64,000 nt of DNA from Arsukibacterium indicum (GTDB taxonomy: Bacteria; Pseudomonadota; Gammaproteobacteria; Enterobacterales; Alteromonadaceae). The position numbers and the translations under genes are program-made. Positions within the stretch are counted from its first letter, which is position 1, and every line of letters begins with the position of its first letter. The stretch is from the NCBI RefSeq assembly GCF_019100565.1, contig NZ_JAHRID010000003.1, positions 434,001 to 498,000 on the forward strand, given 5' to 3'. This document shows, piece after piece, positions 27,109-36,852 of the stretch. Under the pieces are notes generated by a model. It made no database searches. It was not told the DNA's origin and saw only the letters and a list, made by a program, of their open reading frames with translations.

Positions 27109-28818
27109 CTAGTCAGCACTTTGCAGCACCAGCAAGCCATAGCCGGCCAAGCTATTGCCGTCGGTGTCAAACCCCCAGCTGACGTGCAGGCCGTCGCGGT
27201 TAACGCTACTGATATCCTGTACACTGTCACTCAGGTTAAGCAGAAACACGCTTGTACTGCTATCGAGCTTGCGGCTTATTTGCACGACACCGTTATCCAG
27301 CTGCATCACCTGATAGCTACCGGCAGTAGCCAGCTCTGGCCGTTGTTTTTTCTGAGCAATAAGAAACTTATACAGCTGCCAGACTGAGTCCGGCTGTGCT
27401 TGTTGCGCGGCAACACTGCGATCTGCCGCCTGCAGCTGCTGAGTCAGAAAATCCGGCCACCAGTTAGGAAAACCCTCGCCAAACAATTCAAGCTGTTCGA
27501 CCCAGCTTTTATTACTTTCGGTGAATCCAGCCTGGTTACTGTTGTTCCACAACATCGGCGCCCGTTTAAACACATCGTGGCCGCTTCTGTCCTGGGTTAA
27601 ACCAATTTCTTCACCATAATAAATATAGGGGGTTCCCGGCGAGCTGAATAACATCGCAGCAGCTAGTTTGGCTTTACTATCGTGCTCTTTCAGCTGGTAC
27701 GCCACCCGTTCCTGATCATGGTTGGTTAAAAACGGCGCAAAAAAGTTTAGCGGTGCGACTGAATCAAGCCGTTGTTGCACGTTCTGGCGCAGTACTGAAA
27801 CATCCGCTACCTGCTGCTGGTTCGACTGCATAGTGCCAAATTGAGCTTCACCTGCCGTGTCCTGCTGCAACAAGCCAAGAATTTTATAGCCAATTTCAAA
27901 ATCAAAGCCCTGGTCCAAGCCTTTACCTTCACCGTAATAGCGGGCAGCAACCGGGATATCGACCCAGGCTTCACCGACTAAGTAGGCCTCTGGATTTACG
28001 CTTTTCACAAACTGATTAAAACTTTGCCAGTAAGCGATGGTTTCGTCAGTATCGGCCTGCGCGTCCGGCCCACCCTCCATCGCAAAACGTACCGCATCCA
28101 GCCGGAAGCCAGCTACGCCTTTATCCAGCCAGAATTTAGCCATTTTCTCCATCTCAGCTACCACATCGGGATGGCGTAAATTAACGTCCGGCTGGCTGGC
28201 GCCAAAAGCGGCGTAATAATATTGCTGGCGGCTTTCATTCCAGTGCCATACTGCTTCCGGTTTATCATTGTCGCTCCAGGCATGGCCCCAGCCACTGCCG
28301 GCCGCAGGCATCTCATCACGCCAGATAAAATAGTCACTGTAAGGTGCTTCACCGGCAGCAGAGCGGACAAACCATTCATGCTCGCTGGAAATATGGTTTA
28401 TAACCAAATCCAGGATCACTTTCATGCCTTTAGCCTCAGCAGCCTGAATAAAAGCCTCAAATTCGGCCATAGTGCCGTAGTCGCTTTCTACCTGATAAAA
28501 CTCGGTAAAGTCATAACCGTGATAAGAAGGTGCTTCAAACATCGGCGTTAGCCATATTGCATTCACCCCCAGCTCCTGCAAATAAGGCAGTTTGGCGGTC
28601 ATGCCGTTAAAATCACCATGGCCATCAGCATCGGTGTCATAGAAGCTGCGTGGCCATATCTGATAAAACACCGCATCGTTCCACCAAGGTGTACTGGATG
28701 TTGTTTGCTGCGCTGTTGCTGCTGGCGGTTGCGCCATACTGCTGGTATCTGGCGATTCAGGCTGGCAACCAGTTAACAGTAATGCCAGTGCCAGGGTGAT
28801 TAAGGTAAAAGCTTTCAT
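27109..28818 (-). CDS. GH13 alpha-amylase/alpha-glucosidase lipoprotein
   Basis: 569 residues from the ATG at 28818, preceded by GGGGATGG; the frame opens at 28875 but the signal sequence starts here. Lipobox LLLTGCQPE makes it a lipoprotein. GH13 regions: DLVINHISSEHEW (I), GFRLDAVRF with the nucleophile Asp (II), LVGEAWVDI (III) and FLTNHDQERV (IV). The N-terminal WNDAVFYQIWPRSFYD resembles oligo-alpha-glucosidases and neopullulanase-like enzymes more than endo-amylases. It would trim maltodextrins in the periplasm or on the outer membrane. It shares a 255-base divergent region with the maltose transporter, containing an operator at 28974-28987. Confidence 0.92.
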   Translation of the reverse strand: MKAFTLITLALALLLTGCQPESPDTSSMAQPPAATAQQTTSSTPWWNDAVFYQIWPRSFYDTDADGHGDFNGMTAKLPYLQELGVNAIWLTPMFEAPSYHGYDFTEFYQVESDYGTMAEFEAFIQAAEAKGMKVILDLVINHISSEHEWFVRSAAGEAPYSDYFIWRDEMPAAGSGWGHAWSDNDKPEAVWHWNESRQQYYYAAFGASQPDVNLRHPDVVAEMEKMAKFWLDKGVAGFRLDAVRFAMEGGPDAQADTDETIAYWQSFNQFVKSVNPEAYLVGEAWVDIPVAARYYGEGKGLDQGFDFEIGYKILGLLQQDTAGEAQFGTMQSNQQQVADVSVLRQNVQQRLDSVAPLNFFAPFLTNHDQERVAYQLKEHDSKAKLAAAMLFSSPGTPYIYYGEEIGLTQDRSGHDVFKRAPMLWNNSNQAGFTESNKSWVEQLELFGEGFPNWWPDFLTQQLQAADRSVAAQQAQPDSVWQLYKFLIAQKKQRPELATAGSYQVMQLDNGVVQISRKLDSSTSVFLLNLSDSVQDISSVNRDGLHVSWGFDTDGNSLAGYGLLVLQSAD

Positions 28819-28973
28819 TCCATCCCCATTTTTGTTTGTAGCAGCCTGCTGGCTGAAAACCGGTTTTTGCTGCACCGTTGTTTATTGCACCATAGCGAAG
28901 CAATAAACGGCTGCTATGCTTGCTAACATAAGCTGTAGCTTGGTAATAGCGCCAAAACAGTGCAACAACAAGA

Positions 28974-28987
28974 TGAATACGTATGCA
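28974..28987. promoter_or_regulatory. Candidate MalR-type operator (divergent GH13 / maltose transporter)
   Basis: TGAATACGTATGCA, a near-perfect 14-bp palindrome, 87 bases before the transporter start and 156 before the GH13 start. One of four such sites in the window. Confidence 0.75.
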
Positions 28988-29073
28988 CCCTTTTGCGCAA
29001 ATAAGCTGCTTTCGTGTAGTTTAAGCTGACTCATATTGCACATAAAGATAATAACAACCTTCGGGGACGTAAA

Positions 29074-30540
29074 ATGAAACAACCTAAGCTCTCTTTCTGG
29101 CAGATCTGGAACCTCAGTTTCGGCTTTCTTGGGGTGCAAATTGGCTTTGCCCTGCAAAACGGTAATGTCAGCCGCATTTTGTCAGATTTGGGCGCGGATC
29201 TGTCGTCCCTGTCATTGTTCTGGTTAGCTGCGCCCATTATGGGCCTGTTGGTGCAGCCTATTGTTGGCGCGGCTTCTGACCGCACCTGGAATAAGATGGG
29301 CCGCCGGTTACCCTTTATGCTCGGTGGCGCTGTTGTGGCAGCCGGAGCCATGATGCTGCTACCAAATGCCTCTATGGTGGTGGCGTTTATTCCACCGATG
29401 CTGTTTGGTTTAGTTATTTTTGCCATTAAAGACGCGGCCTTTAATGTTACCTTTCAGCCGTTTAGATCGCTGGTATCTGACATGGTGCCGCCAGAGCAGC
29501 GCAACCTTGGTTACTCGGTGCAAACTCTGCTGATCAATATTGGTGCAGTATTTGGCTCTATTCTGCCATTTGTGCTTACTAACGTTGTCGGCCTGGATAA
29601 CGCCTCACGGGCCGGTGAAGTGGCCCCATCGGTAGTTTGGGCCTTTTATATCGGCGCTACGGTGCTGCTGGGTAGTGTACTGTGGACAGTATTTCGTACC
29701 AAAGAGTATCCACCTGAGCAGTATTACGCTTACAAGGGGCTGGATTCAGAAGCACAGGCTTTGGCCGAACAGGTGCGTAAGTCACGCAGTATGGGCGAGA
29801 AACTTAGCGATTTCTGGCAAACCATGAAAAGTATGCCACTGATTATGAAGCAGCTGGCCGTGGTGCAGTTTTTCTCATGGTTTGCCCTGTTTATTATGTG
29901 GACCTATTTCCCGGCAGCTATTGCCCAGAATGCGTGGGGGGTCGGTGTCGAGTGGTATGATGGTGCCTATATTGCACAAATGGGCGGTGTACCAGCACAT
30001 ATTGCTGCTGCAAAAGGCGCCGCTGGTGACTGGGTAGGTATACTGTATGCCGGTTACTCGTTATTTGCGGTACTGTTCTCGCTGATAATGGCCAAATTAG
30101 CCAACCTGTTTGGCCGTAAGCTGGTTTACTCCGCTTCGTTGCTGGCCGGTGGCCTGGGCTATTTAAGTTTTGTGCTGTTTACCGACCCGACTATTACCCA
30201 CGTTAACCTGTTAATAACTCAGGTCGATATTCCGAAAGGGGCTCTGGGCCTGATGATCCCGATGATTGGCGTAGGTATTGCCTGGGCCGCTATTCTGGCC
30301 ATGCCTTATGCCATACTGGCCGGTGCTTTACCTGCCAATAAAACCGGGGTGTATATGGGCATTTTTAACTTTACTATTGCCGCGCCACAAATTATATCCG
30401 GCTTAATTGCCGGCTGGATTTTGGGATCAGTGTTCCAGAACGAAGCAGTTTATATCGTGATGTTAGCCGGTGGTGCCATGGTGTTGGGTGCATTATCAGT
30501 TTGGCTGGTAAAAGAGCAGGAAGTGACTGCTGCAGCCTGA
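29074..30540 (+). CDS. malT: MFS maltose/oligosaccharide transporter (MalT-like)
   Basis: 488 residues with twelve predicted membrane helices. The sequence resembles the SLC45/GPH-like sugar carriers of Alteromonadales and Bacteroidetes: KLSFWQIWNLSFGFLGVQIG at the N-terminus, PIVGAASDRTWNKMGRRLPF in loop 2-3. It would bring maltose or maltodextrins across the inner membrane by proton or sodium symport, replacing the MalEFGK ABC importer. The symbol malT here means this carrier, not the E. coli activator of the same name. Divergent from a GH13 gene, with an operator between, and ended by a clear terminator. Confidence 0.88.
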   Translation: MKQPKLSFWQIWNLSFGFLGVQIGFALQNGNVSRILSDLGADLSSLSLFWLAAPIMGLLVQPIVGAASDRTWNKMGRRLPFMLGGAVVAAGAMMLLPNASMVVAFIPPMLFGLVIFAIKDAAFNVTFQPFRSLVSDMVPPEQRNLGYSVQTLLINIGAVFGSILPFVLTNVVGLDNASRAGEVAPSVVWAFYIGATVLLGSVLWTVFRTKEYPPEQYYAYKGLDSEAQALAEQVRKSRSMGEKLSDFWQTMKSMPLIMKQLAVVQFFSWFALFIMWTYFPAAIAQNAWGVGVEWYDGAYIAQMGGVPAHIAAAKGAAGDWVGILYAGYSLFAVLFSLIMAKLANLFGRKLVYSASLLAGGLGYLSFVLFTDPTITHVNLLITQVDIPKGALGLMIPMIGVGIAWAAILAMPYAILAGALPANKTGVYMGIFNFTIAAPQIISGLIAGWILGSVFQNEAVYIVMLAGGAMVLGALSVWLVKEQEVTAAA

Positions 30541-30561
30541 TACTTAGCATTGCATACAAAT

Positions 30562-30589
30562 AAGGCACCTTAAAGGTGCCTTATTTTTT
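30562..30589 (+). terminator. Rho-independent terminator after the maltose transporter
   Basis: AAGGCACCTT/AAGGTGCCTT inverted repeat followed by ATTTTTT, 22 bases past the stop codon. Confidence 0.88.
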
Positions 30590-30614
30590 GCAAAATCTGA
30601 TAGTGAAAGCATTA

Positions 30615-30986
30615 TCAGCGGTGCTGATCCAGCATAATCTGGTTGCCATCCGGGTCTTCCAGCACAATATGGGCGGGGCCGCTGCCCTCTTCATCAGCCG
30701 TTTTAAGCAGGGTTATACCTTGCGCCTGCAACTGACTTTGGATCTCCCGAACGTCAGTAAAGTCGTCCAAATTCCGGGCGTTTTGATCCCATCCGGGGTT
30801 AAAGGTAAGAATATTTTTATCGAACATGCCCTGAAATAAGCCAATCACTGTGCTGCCATTTTTCAGGATAAGCCAGCCCTGTGCTTGATCGCCCCCCATA
30901 GTGCTAAAGCCCAGTTTTTCATAAAAGGCTTTTGAGGCGGCGATATCTTTTACCGCCAAACTTACCGAAAATGCACCTAATTCCAT
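30615..30986 (-). CDS. VOC (glyoxalase/bleomycin resistance) family protein
   Basis: 123 residues with the paired beta-alpha-beta-beta-beta modules of the vicinal-oxygen-chelate fold: [20 protein letters not shown] in the first half and [17 protein letters not shown] closing the second. Members bind a metal and act as lyases, dioxygenases or binding proteins; nothing here fixes the substrate. Starts two bases after the small lipoprotein gene, so the two are co-transcribed. Confidence 0.88.
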   Translation of the reverse strand: MELGAFSVSLAVKDIAASKAFYEKLGFSTMGGDQAQGWLILKNGSTVIGLFQGMFDKNILTFNPGWDQNARNLDDFTDVREIQSQLQAQGITLLKTADEEGSGPAHIVLEDPDGNQIMLDQHR

Positions 30987-30988
30987 GG

Positions 30989-31210
30989 TTAATGCCCCTC
31001 TTTCTTAGTCGGTAGCGGCTTTAAAGCTTGCTGGCGTTGCCGCTCGTATTCTTCGTAACTCATTTCCATCGTTTGCATACACTTGTCGTATTCTGCCTGC
31101 GGCAACTGCAGGCATTCGTTACGTTTGTTACGTTGTAAATCCTGGTAAACGCCTTTATTGCTGCAGCCAGTTATACCCAATAGCAGACAAATAATTAGTG
31201 CTGTTTTCAT
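30989..31210 (-). CDS. Small lipoprotein, unknown function
   Basis: 73 residues with a short signal peptide and lipobox ([11 protein letters not shown]), then a charged helical stretch ([19 protein letters not shown] ... [13 protein letters not shown]) holding two cysteines that could pair. Such small Cys-containing lipoproteins are common in Alteromonadales and have no assigned role. Two bases upstream of the VOC gene. Confidence 0.78.
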   Translation of the reverse strand: MKTALIICLLLGITGCSNKGVYQDLQRNKRNECLQLPQAEYDKCMQTMEMSYEEYERQRQQALKPLPTKKEGH

Positions 31211-31234
31211 TGCGTCCTCTTTGACGGTAAGAGT

Positions 31235-31798
31235 TTAGCTGCGGTTATAGGCTTCTGCCAGCCAGTGTTTTACACTATCGTCGATATCGGCGCTGCTGGC
31301 TAAGCGTATACGATGACTACACATCGCATTAACGCTGCCAGACGCTTCCAGCTTGCCTTCGGCTTCAACGCCTTTTAAATTCAGACCTAAATCCAGCCGG
31401 GTAGCGGTGGAGGGCTGAATTAATGCAAATTGTTTATTGCGCCGCACACTGACATAAGCTTTTTTCGGGCTAAGCTCCACGTCATTACCCAGGCTGTTGA
31501 TATAGCCGACCAGTTCATCATACAACGGCTTTAACGCTGATTTAGCACCACTGTATTGCACTGCCAGTAAGTCATCGGCTGCCGGTTCGCCACCAACGGC
31601 GGCTTGTTTGGCGCGGTGGGCAATCAGGTTGGCGTTGCCATGACCAATGCCAAATTCACTTTTCAGCCACTTAACCAGTTCACTGTGTTTGGTAAAGCCT
31701 TTACTGCTGGCCAGTTGCAGCCACTCTGCCTGGCTTTTGCCACTGCTTTGCTCCAGATTACGCCACTGGCTTTGTTCGGCGGTAGTAATGTCTGTCAT
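31235..31798 (-). CDS. DUF4287 / DUF5655 domain protein
   Basis: 187 residues. The N-terminal 65 residues (SGKSQAEWLQLASSKGF ... LVKWLKSEFGIGHGNANLIAH) read as DUF4287, a small helical domain. The C-terminal part (YVSVRRNKQFALIQPSTATR ... VKHWLAEAY) reads as DUF5655, a predicted transport- or DNA-associated domain. Both are of unknown function. AAGGAG precedes the ATG. Eleven bases from the upstream gene's stop, so probably co-transcribed. Confidence 0.82.
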   Translation of the reverse strand: MTDITTAEQSQWRNLEQSSGKSQAEWLQLASSKGFTKHSELVKWLKSEFGIGHGNANLIAHRAKQAAVGGEPAADDLLAVQYSGAKSALKPLYDELVGYINSLGNDVELSPKKAYVSVRRNKQFALIQPSTATRLDLGLNLKGVEAEGKLEASGSVNAMCSHRIRLASSADIDDSVKHWLAEAYNRS

Positions 31799-31808
31799 GG
31801 CATTCTCC

Positions 31809-32093
31809 TTAGTTTTTCAGGGTTACACCCGGTACTTCGCTAACGGTTCTGGCCTCTGCCCGGTCGATAATTCTGATTAATACCGATTGAATTGTCTCAT
31901 CTTCGCGGACATCCTGTTTACTGACAAAACGCTGTTGCTGCGGCGCAGCTCCCGCCTCTGCGATAAAGCTTATTACCACTTCGGTGGCACATTCAGCTGT
32001 GGTGCCGAAATACGCCAGCGAGATTTCCGGGTAACCGTCGAAACCTTTATTTATTTGTTTAGCGATCCGTTTTTTTGCTTTATCCAGGTTCAT
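31809..32093 (-). CDS. Small hypothetical protein
   Basis: 94 residues from the ATG at 32093, which has AAGG upstream; the frame opens at 32126. The sequence starts NLDKAKKRIAKQINKGFDGYP, a basic helix, and continues with mixed alpha/beta character. No signal peptide, membrane helix or catalytic motif. Leads the short cluster with the DUF4287 gene. Family not recognised. Confidence 0.72.
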   Translation of the reverse strand: MNLDKAKKRIAKQINKGFDGYPEISLAYFGTTAECATEVVISFIAEAGAAPQQQRFVSKQDVREDETIQSVLIRIIDRAEARTVSEVPGVTLKN

Positions 32094-32159
32094 ATTACTG
32101 CCTTGCCGCACTGAGGGAATTGGCAAAACTATAGCATTAAACTTAATGCGGATAAGATC

Positions 32160-32969
32160 TTAATTGCTTTCAGCCGGGGCAATATATAATGGCCCGAGGA
32201 TACGCTGCAAAGTGCCATTCTGCTGGTACTGCGCTAACTTGATATTAATGGCATCGATAGCATCTTTATGTTGTAGATGACAGACAACATTATCATTAAT
32301 TTGCAGCGGGCTATAGCTCTTGTCGAACGGATACTCATCACTAATGCCAAGCTCCTGGTAGGCAAAAATAACATCCGGATAAAACGCCAGAATTAAGTCA
32401 ACCCGGCCACTTCTCAATAACTTAAGGCTATCGACTTCGGAGTTAACCATTACACTATCTCTGGCTCTGTCTAACATATGCTGCATTTCGGCGTTAACGG
32501 GTACGCCATAAACCAGGCTGATAACATCACTGCGGCGGATATCATTTATACCTGAGACCAGCCTTCGTGCTGTGGCAGATATCACCCTTACCTTAGCCCG
32601 GTTGAACGACAAGCTGCTAACTACGGTATCAGGTGCTAACGCCAATTCATCCGGGCTAAATGTTTGCAGGCCCGGAGCATAGCAGGCAGCATTTCCTTTA
32701 ATAAACTCCAGCTTGGCCCGTTTTGCCGGCATGACTTCAATCCGGTACTGCTTTGCTAAACCGGCTGCTTCCAGAACGTTGCGCAGAAGCTGATAATAAG
32801 CGCCATCAAAAACCACAGTCGAACCCAACCCAGGTTGCCTTAGGGTAAAAAGCCCACTTAACTCTGACGCAGCAATAATATGTCGTTCTTCCTCACTAGC
32901 GAAGCAACTAATGCCACTACTCAACCCCGACAGCAATAACGCTGCCAGCAGTTTTGATGCATTTTTCAT
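32160..32969 (-). CDS. Periplasmic solute-binding protein-like (SBP_bac_3 type)
   Basis: 269 residues. Signal peptide about 1-24 (SSGISCFASEE), then a periplasmic-binding fold: ELSGLFTLRQPGLGSTVVFDGAYYQLL near the start, SLKLLRSGRVDLILAFY in the middle and INIKLAQYQQNGTLQRILG at the end, which is the typical tail of family 3 amino-acid-binding proteins. There is no transporter gene nearby, as for many stand-alone members in Alteromonadales. Ligand unknown. Confidence 0.82.
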   Translation of the reverse strand: MKNASKLLAALLLSGLSSGISCFASEEERHIIAASELSGLFTLRQPGLGSTVVFDGAYYQLLRNVLEAAGLAKQYRIEVMPAKRAKLEFIKGNAACYAPGLQTFSPDELALAPDTVVSSLSFNRAKVRVISATARRLVSGINDIRRSDVISLVYGVPVNAEMQHMLDRARDSVMVNSEVDSLKLLRSGRVDLILAFYPDVIFAYQELGISDEYPFDKSYSPLQINDNVVCHLQHKDAIDAINIKLAQYQQNGTLQRILGPLYIAPAESN

Positions 32970-33078
32970 TAATTATCAATATGCCTTCGTGTTTTACGAG
33001 CGGTCTGAGAATGGAGTATAGGTCATACCCAGCTTGTTGCCAGAGCCAATGACAACCCTTTTAGCATATCGTTCCGTT

Positions 33079-33516
33079 TTAACCCTGACAAGCTGCTGTA
33101 GCCTGCACCTGACAGCGGGCCTGGGCTTCTTCCATGGTACTGCCGCCCATACAGAAATCGAGCCGGATCAGCTTTTGTTCAGGCGCATCAGCCAGGCCAC
33201 TGCTATTAACCCATTGCCAGTCGCGGATAACTTTGCTCGCCGGCCGGGCGATGCCTTTTCCGGGCACAGAGCTCACCAGAGTAACATCGGTCGTTTTACC
33301 GGATCCGTCTACGCTAACCTTAAATACCCCACAACCAATAGTGCCCGCTCTCGCCAGCTCTAAGGGATATAACGGCGTTACCTGCTTTGCACGGCTCCAG
33401 ATAGTGTCTGACTGTGCCGGGTGCAGATAGCTGACATTCACATCAGCATAGTTCGTGGCATTAACTTTAAACGTTATTACCGCTGCGGCAGTTGCAATTA
33501 CCAGATGCAGCTTCAT
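33079..33516 (-). CDS. Exported TonB C-terminal-like domain protein
   Basis: 145 residues with a signal peptide (about 1-20). The middle, YPLELARAGTIGCGVFKVSVDGSGKTTDVTLVSS, matches the C-terminal domain of energy transducer TonB (YP..A...G..G.V.V...G...V). There is no membrane anchor or proline-rich arm, so it cannot transduce energy itself. Cysteines at several positions may form disulfides. Function unknown; stand-alone TonB_C proteins are frequent in this group. Confidence 0.78.
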   Translation of the reverse strand: MKLHLVIATAAAVITFKVNATNYADVNVSYLHPAQSDTIWSRAKQVTPLYPLELARAGTIGCGVFKVSVDGSGKTTDVTLVSSVPGKGIARPASKVIRDWQWVNSSGLADAPEQKLIRLDFCMGGSTMEEAQARCQVQATAACQG

Positions 33517-33619
33517 TTGTTACCTCATTATGTTTTATTACAATCTGAAACATAATGTACCAATATTAGTTACCAAGGCAACTATTTAAACTAAACGTAA
33601 TGTCGCTGGTCAGCTTAAA

Positions 33620-35539
33620 CTATTCAGCAGCGCTTACTGCTAAAGTTAGCTGATATGGCTGATAAATATCCAGCACCAGGGTGCCCCTGGCAGGTATCGT
33701 CAGTTGTTTATCCAGCTCAATTCGCTGGCCACTGATTACCTCGGTGGCGGTTTTAACAGGGGGCAGCACTTCCCTAAAGCGGGCTAAATCCAGGGTTACC
33801 GGCTCGTGCTGTTTATTGATTACCACCATCACCGTTTGGGTGTCGTTATACCGGAAATAAGTATAAGTGCCTCTGTCCGGCGCAAAGTGCAACAGCTTAC
33901 CGTTTTGGATGGCCGTGGCGGTTTTACGCCAGTTCAGCAGTGTCTTTACTAGCTGCTGCGCATTTTTTTGGGTGCGGCTTAAACCGGTGCCGGTAAAAGC
34001 ATTAACCTTATCACCAGCCCAACCGCCGGGAAAATCGGCCCGTACTTGGCCATCGCTACGTTGCTTTGGGCTGGTCATGGCGATTTCAGTGCCATAAAAC
34101 AGCTGAGGTATACCACGCATAGTCAACAGGTAACTGATGGCCATCCGGTACAAATCAGTATCTTCATTTAACAGCGAAAAAATGCGGGCGGTATCGTGGT
34201 TGCCTTCAAAAATCACCAGATTCGACGGGTCGGTGTAAATATGATCATTGCTGAGCATTTCATATAAGCCAATCCAGCCGCCATTCCAGCTTTCTTCTGT
34301 GGTTAGCGCTTTAAGCAGGGCATCATACAGCGGAAAATCCAGCATGGCCGGGGTGTGCGAGATATAGCCATCTTTATTTTGCTTGCCCCGCTGCCAGTAT
34401 GAAACGATTAGCGGGTTGGGGCTCCATTCTTCACCGACGATATTAAAATCCGGGTACTCCAGCATCAGGCGTCGCGCCCATTCGCTTAAAAAAGTCTGGT
34501 CGGCATAAGAATAAGTGTCCTCCCGAATACCGGCCAACCCGGCATATTCCACCCACCAGATACTGTTTTGAATAAGATAGGTTGCCAGCAACGGATGGCG
34601 CTGGTTTAAATCGGGCATGGTGGCGACAAACCAGCCATCAGTAAATAAGGCTTTGTCGATTTTACTGGCATAAGGGTCCTGCGCGGTACTGCGGTTATGA
34701 TTGGTAGCGACAAAAGCAGCACCGTTCAGCACATCCTGATTATTTAACCAGTTGCTGTCTGGCAGATCGTCTAGCCACCAATGCTGGTGACCAATATGAT
34801 TAACAATAATGTCCTGGATCACCTTGATGCCCAGCTTATTGGCCTTAGCGACCAGCTCGCGGTATTGCGCATTGCTACCAAAGCGCGGATCTATGTTATA
34901 TAAATCGGTGGCGGCATAGCCGTGGTAGGAATAGGCGCTTTGGTTGTTTTCGGTCAGCGGCGTGGGCCACATGGCGGTAAAACCCATGTCGGCCAAATAG
35001 GGCAGGGCTTTTGCCATACCGGCTAAATCGCCACCGTGACGGCCGTTGTCATCGCTGCGGTTTGCCGGCTCGAGCATGCCGGGCAGGGTGTCGTTAGTCG
35101 GGTCGCCGTTGGCAAAGCGGTCGGGTGTAAGCAGGTAAATCACATCAGAGGGGTTAAAGCCTTCACGCTGCGCCGAGCCGGGGCGGCGCGCTAACAGCGG
35201 GTAGGCCAGCGTCTGCTTGCTATCGGCGCAGTTAAGCTGAAGCGGTAAGTCGCCGGGGGCTATATCGGCGGCCAGCGTCAGGTTAATAAACAGGTAATTT
35301 GGGTTAGCGGTGGTTGTGGTGCCGCTAAGTGCCACGCCCTGATAATCAAGGCTAACGTTGCACTGTGCCAGCTTATCGCCATACAGCATCAATTGCAGCT
35401 GCGGGTGCTGCATACCGGCCCACCAGTTCGCCGGCTCAATGCGTTTAACACTTTGCGCTGTCGCGGCACTGCTAAACAGCATGGCAGCACAGGCGTAGAA
35501 AACCGGGCGGCTATAAACAATGGTACGGGCGTTAGGCAT
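33620..35539 (-). CDS. Periplasmic GH13 cyclomaltodextrinase/neopullulanase
   Basis: 639 residues from the ATG at 35539, with AGGAG six bases upstream; an ATG five codons earlier (35554) is less likely. Signal peptide about residues 8-30 (MLFSSAATAQS). The first 110 residues form the N-terminal beta domain of SusA-type cyclomaltodextrinases (RIEPANWWAGMQHPQLQLML). Catalytic regions: DIIVNHIGHQHWW (I), GIREDTYSYAD with the nucleophile (II), IVGEEWSPN (III), FEGNHDTARI (IV). It would hydrolyse cyclodextrins, pullulan or maltodextrins. An operator sits 71 bases upstream. Lies apart from the other starch genes, between a TonB_C gene and the ThrE-type exporter. Confidence 0.92.
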   Translation of the reverse strand: MPNARTIVYSRPVFYACAAMLFSSAATAQSVKRIEPANWWAGMQHPQLQLMLYGDKLAQCNVSLDYQGVALSGTTTTANPNYLFINLTLAADIAPGDLPLQLNCADSKQTLAYPLLARRPGSAQREGFNPSDVIYLLTPDRFANGDPTNDTLPGMLEPANRSDDNGRHGGDLAGMAKALPYLADMGFTAMWPTPLTENNQSAYSYHGYAATDLYNIDPRFGSNAQYRELVAKANKLGIKVIQDIIVNHIGHQHWWLDDLPDSNWLNNQDVLNGAAFVATNHNRSTAQDPYASKIDKALFTDGWFVATMPDLNQRHPLLATYLIQNSIWWVEYAGLAGIREDTYSYADQTFLSEWARRLMLEYPDFNIVGEEWSPNPLIVSYWQRGKQNKDGYISHTPAMLDFPLYDALLKALTTEESWNGGWIGLYEMLSNDHIYTDPSNLVIFEGNHDTARIFSLLNEDTDLYRMAISYLLTMRGIPQLFYGTEIAMTSPKQRSDGQVRADFPGGWAGDKVNAFTGTGLSRTQKNAQQLVKTLLNWRKTATAIQNGKLLHFAPDRGTYTYFRYNDTQTVMVVINKQHEPVTLDLARFREVLPPVKTATEVISGQRIELDKQLTIPARGTLVLDIYQPYQLTLAVSAAE

Positions 35540-35609
35540 TGGGTTCTCCTGCATTAGGGCAGGTTAAACCTTAGTCAGCACAGCTTTTTAGTGCAAGAGG
35601 CGGGTAAGC

Positions 35610-35623
35610 TGCATACGTTTGCA
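35610..35623. promoter_or_regulatory. Candidate MalR-type operator upstream of the cyclomaltodextrinase
   Basis: TGCATACGTTTGCA, one mismatch from a perfect palindrome (A/T at the ninth base), lying immediately after the stop of the upstream same-strand gene and 71 bases before the GH13 start. Confidence 0.7.
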
Positions 35624-35625
35624 GC

Positions 35626-36852
35626 TTACAGGCTCTTTTTCGGCGGCAAAGCGACGTTGGCAAAAATAAGCCCTGCCACCAGTGCCATTAAAATAAGAAA
35701 GGTTTGCTGGCCCACCCGGTCGGACACGACAAAATCCTGACCCGAGATCAGCGAATTTAAACCGATATAGGTTTTGCTGCCTGGCACCAGTACAATTAAA
35801 CCATGCATTGCAACAATAACTGCCGGTGCCTTAGCCAGCCGGGTAAACAGGTTACTGTAAATACCCACCGCAAAGGCTCCCAAAAAGGCACCCATGGTGT
35901 AGTCAACCAGACCCGCGCCGGTAATACTGACACCATAGGCAATAAAACCCGCTGCCAGTGACCACAGGGTGTACTTGCCCCGGCTTTTAAACAGCACAAT
36001 CAGCGAGCTGACCAGAATGCCCACCGCCAGCCAGGCGAAATGGCGGGATATCGGTTCTGGTTTAACAAAATCGACCACGCCAAACAGCGCAAAGCCAATA
36101 GCAATTCCCAGAAAAGCACCAAAATATAGCTTAAACAGCATCATCAGGGCGTCCATAATCCGGGCATTACCCGACACCAGATGGCGTGCGGCTAATTCGG
36201 CAAAGCCAATGGTTAATGCCAGGCCGGGTATAAATGAAATAATAGCCGATAACACGGTAAGCCTGATATTGATGCCAGGATCAATAAAGCTACTGATGGC
36301 ACAGGCACCAATACCTGCTGCCATCGCAACCAGCGGCTCCAGCATATTGGCCACTCTGGCCGAGCGTTGCGCCCACAGCACAAAAACATACACCAGCAAC
36401 GATAACAGCGCCGACCACAATACATCATTCCAGCTGGTTGCCATCAGCATCGCAAAGGCGCCGCCCGACGCCATCATTGCAACTGCCGTGGCCAACTTAT
36501 TATACGAGCTGGGGCGGGCATCTATGACATCAAGCAGGGCATCCGCTTCATGAATACTCACCTGGCCCTGCAATACCTGATCAACCAATTCATCAGTGCG
36601 TGACAACGCCCCTAAATCTAAATCGCCCGGGTTAACCCTTGAGGCATGGGTATATTCCTGCTCATGACCTTCGGTCCACAATACAAAGGTCATCGAAGTA
36701 GGCGAGATAATAAATGAGCCCTTAATGCCCAGGTGGCTAGTTAGCTCGATAAGATGGGCTTCCAGCCGGTAAGCCGGTGTACCGTACTTGTGCAGCATCT
36801 TGCCCAGTTTGACGATAAATTTCCGTTTATGATTAAAATCAGCGGTATACAC
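35626..36852 (-). CDS. ThrE-type threonine/serine exporter family protein
   Basis: 408 residues. A soluble N-terminal DUF1212 region (FIVKLGKMLHKYGTPAYRLE, VALITSH-like beta strands) is followed by about ten membrane helices from residue 125 on. In some bacteria the ThrE family exports threonine and serine; related split forms (YjjP/YjjB) move dicarboxylates. The single-chain form here carries both halves. The stop lies just before the operator of the cyclomaltodextrinase gene, so the two units are separate. Confidence 0.88.
   Translation of the reverse strand: MYTADFNHKRKFIVKLGKMLHKYGTPAYRLEAHLIELTSHLGIKGSFIISPTSMTFVLWTEGHEQEYTHASRVNPGDLDLGALSRTDELVDQVLQGQVSIHEADALLDVIDARPSSYNKLATAVAMMASGGAFAMLMATSWNDVLWSALLSLLVYVFVLWAQRSARVANMLEPLVAMAAGIGACAISSFIDPGINIRLTVLSAIISFIPGLALTIGFAELAARHLVSGNARIMDALMMLFKLYFGAFLGIAIGFALFGVVDFVKPEPISRHFAWLAVGILVSSLIVLFKSRGKYTLWSLAAGFIAYGVSITGAGLVDYTMGAFLGAFAVGIYSNLFTRLAKAPAVIVAMHGLIVLVPGSKTYIGLNSLISGQDFVVSDRVGQQTFLILMALVAGLIFANVALPPKKSL

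Noticed and set aside
35610-35623. Possibility that this palindrome controls the ThrE-type exporter
   Set aside because: It lies after that gene's stop, so it can only act on the downstream cyclomaltodextrinase gene.
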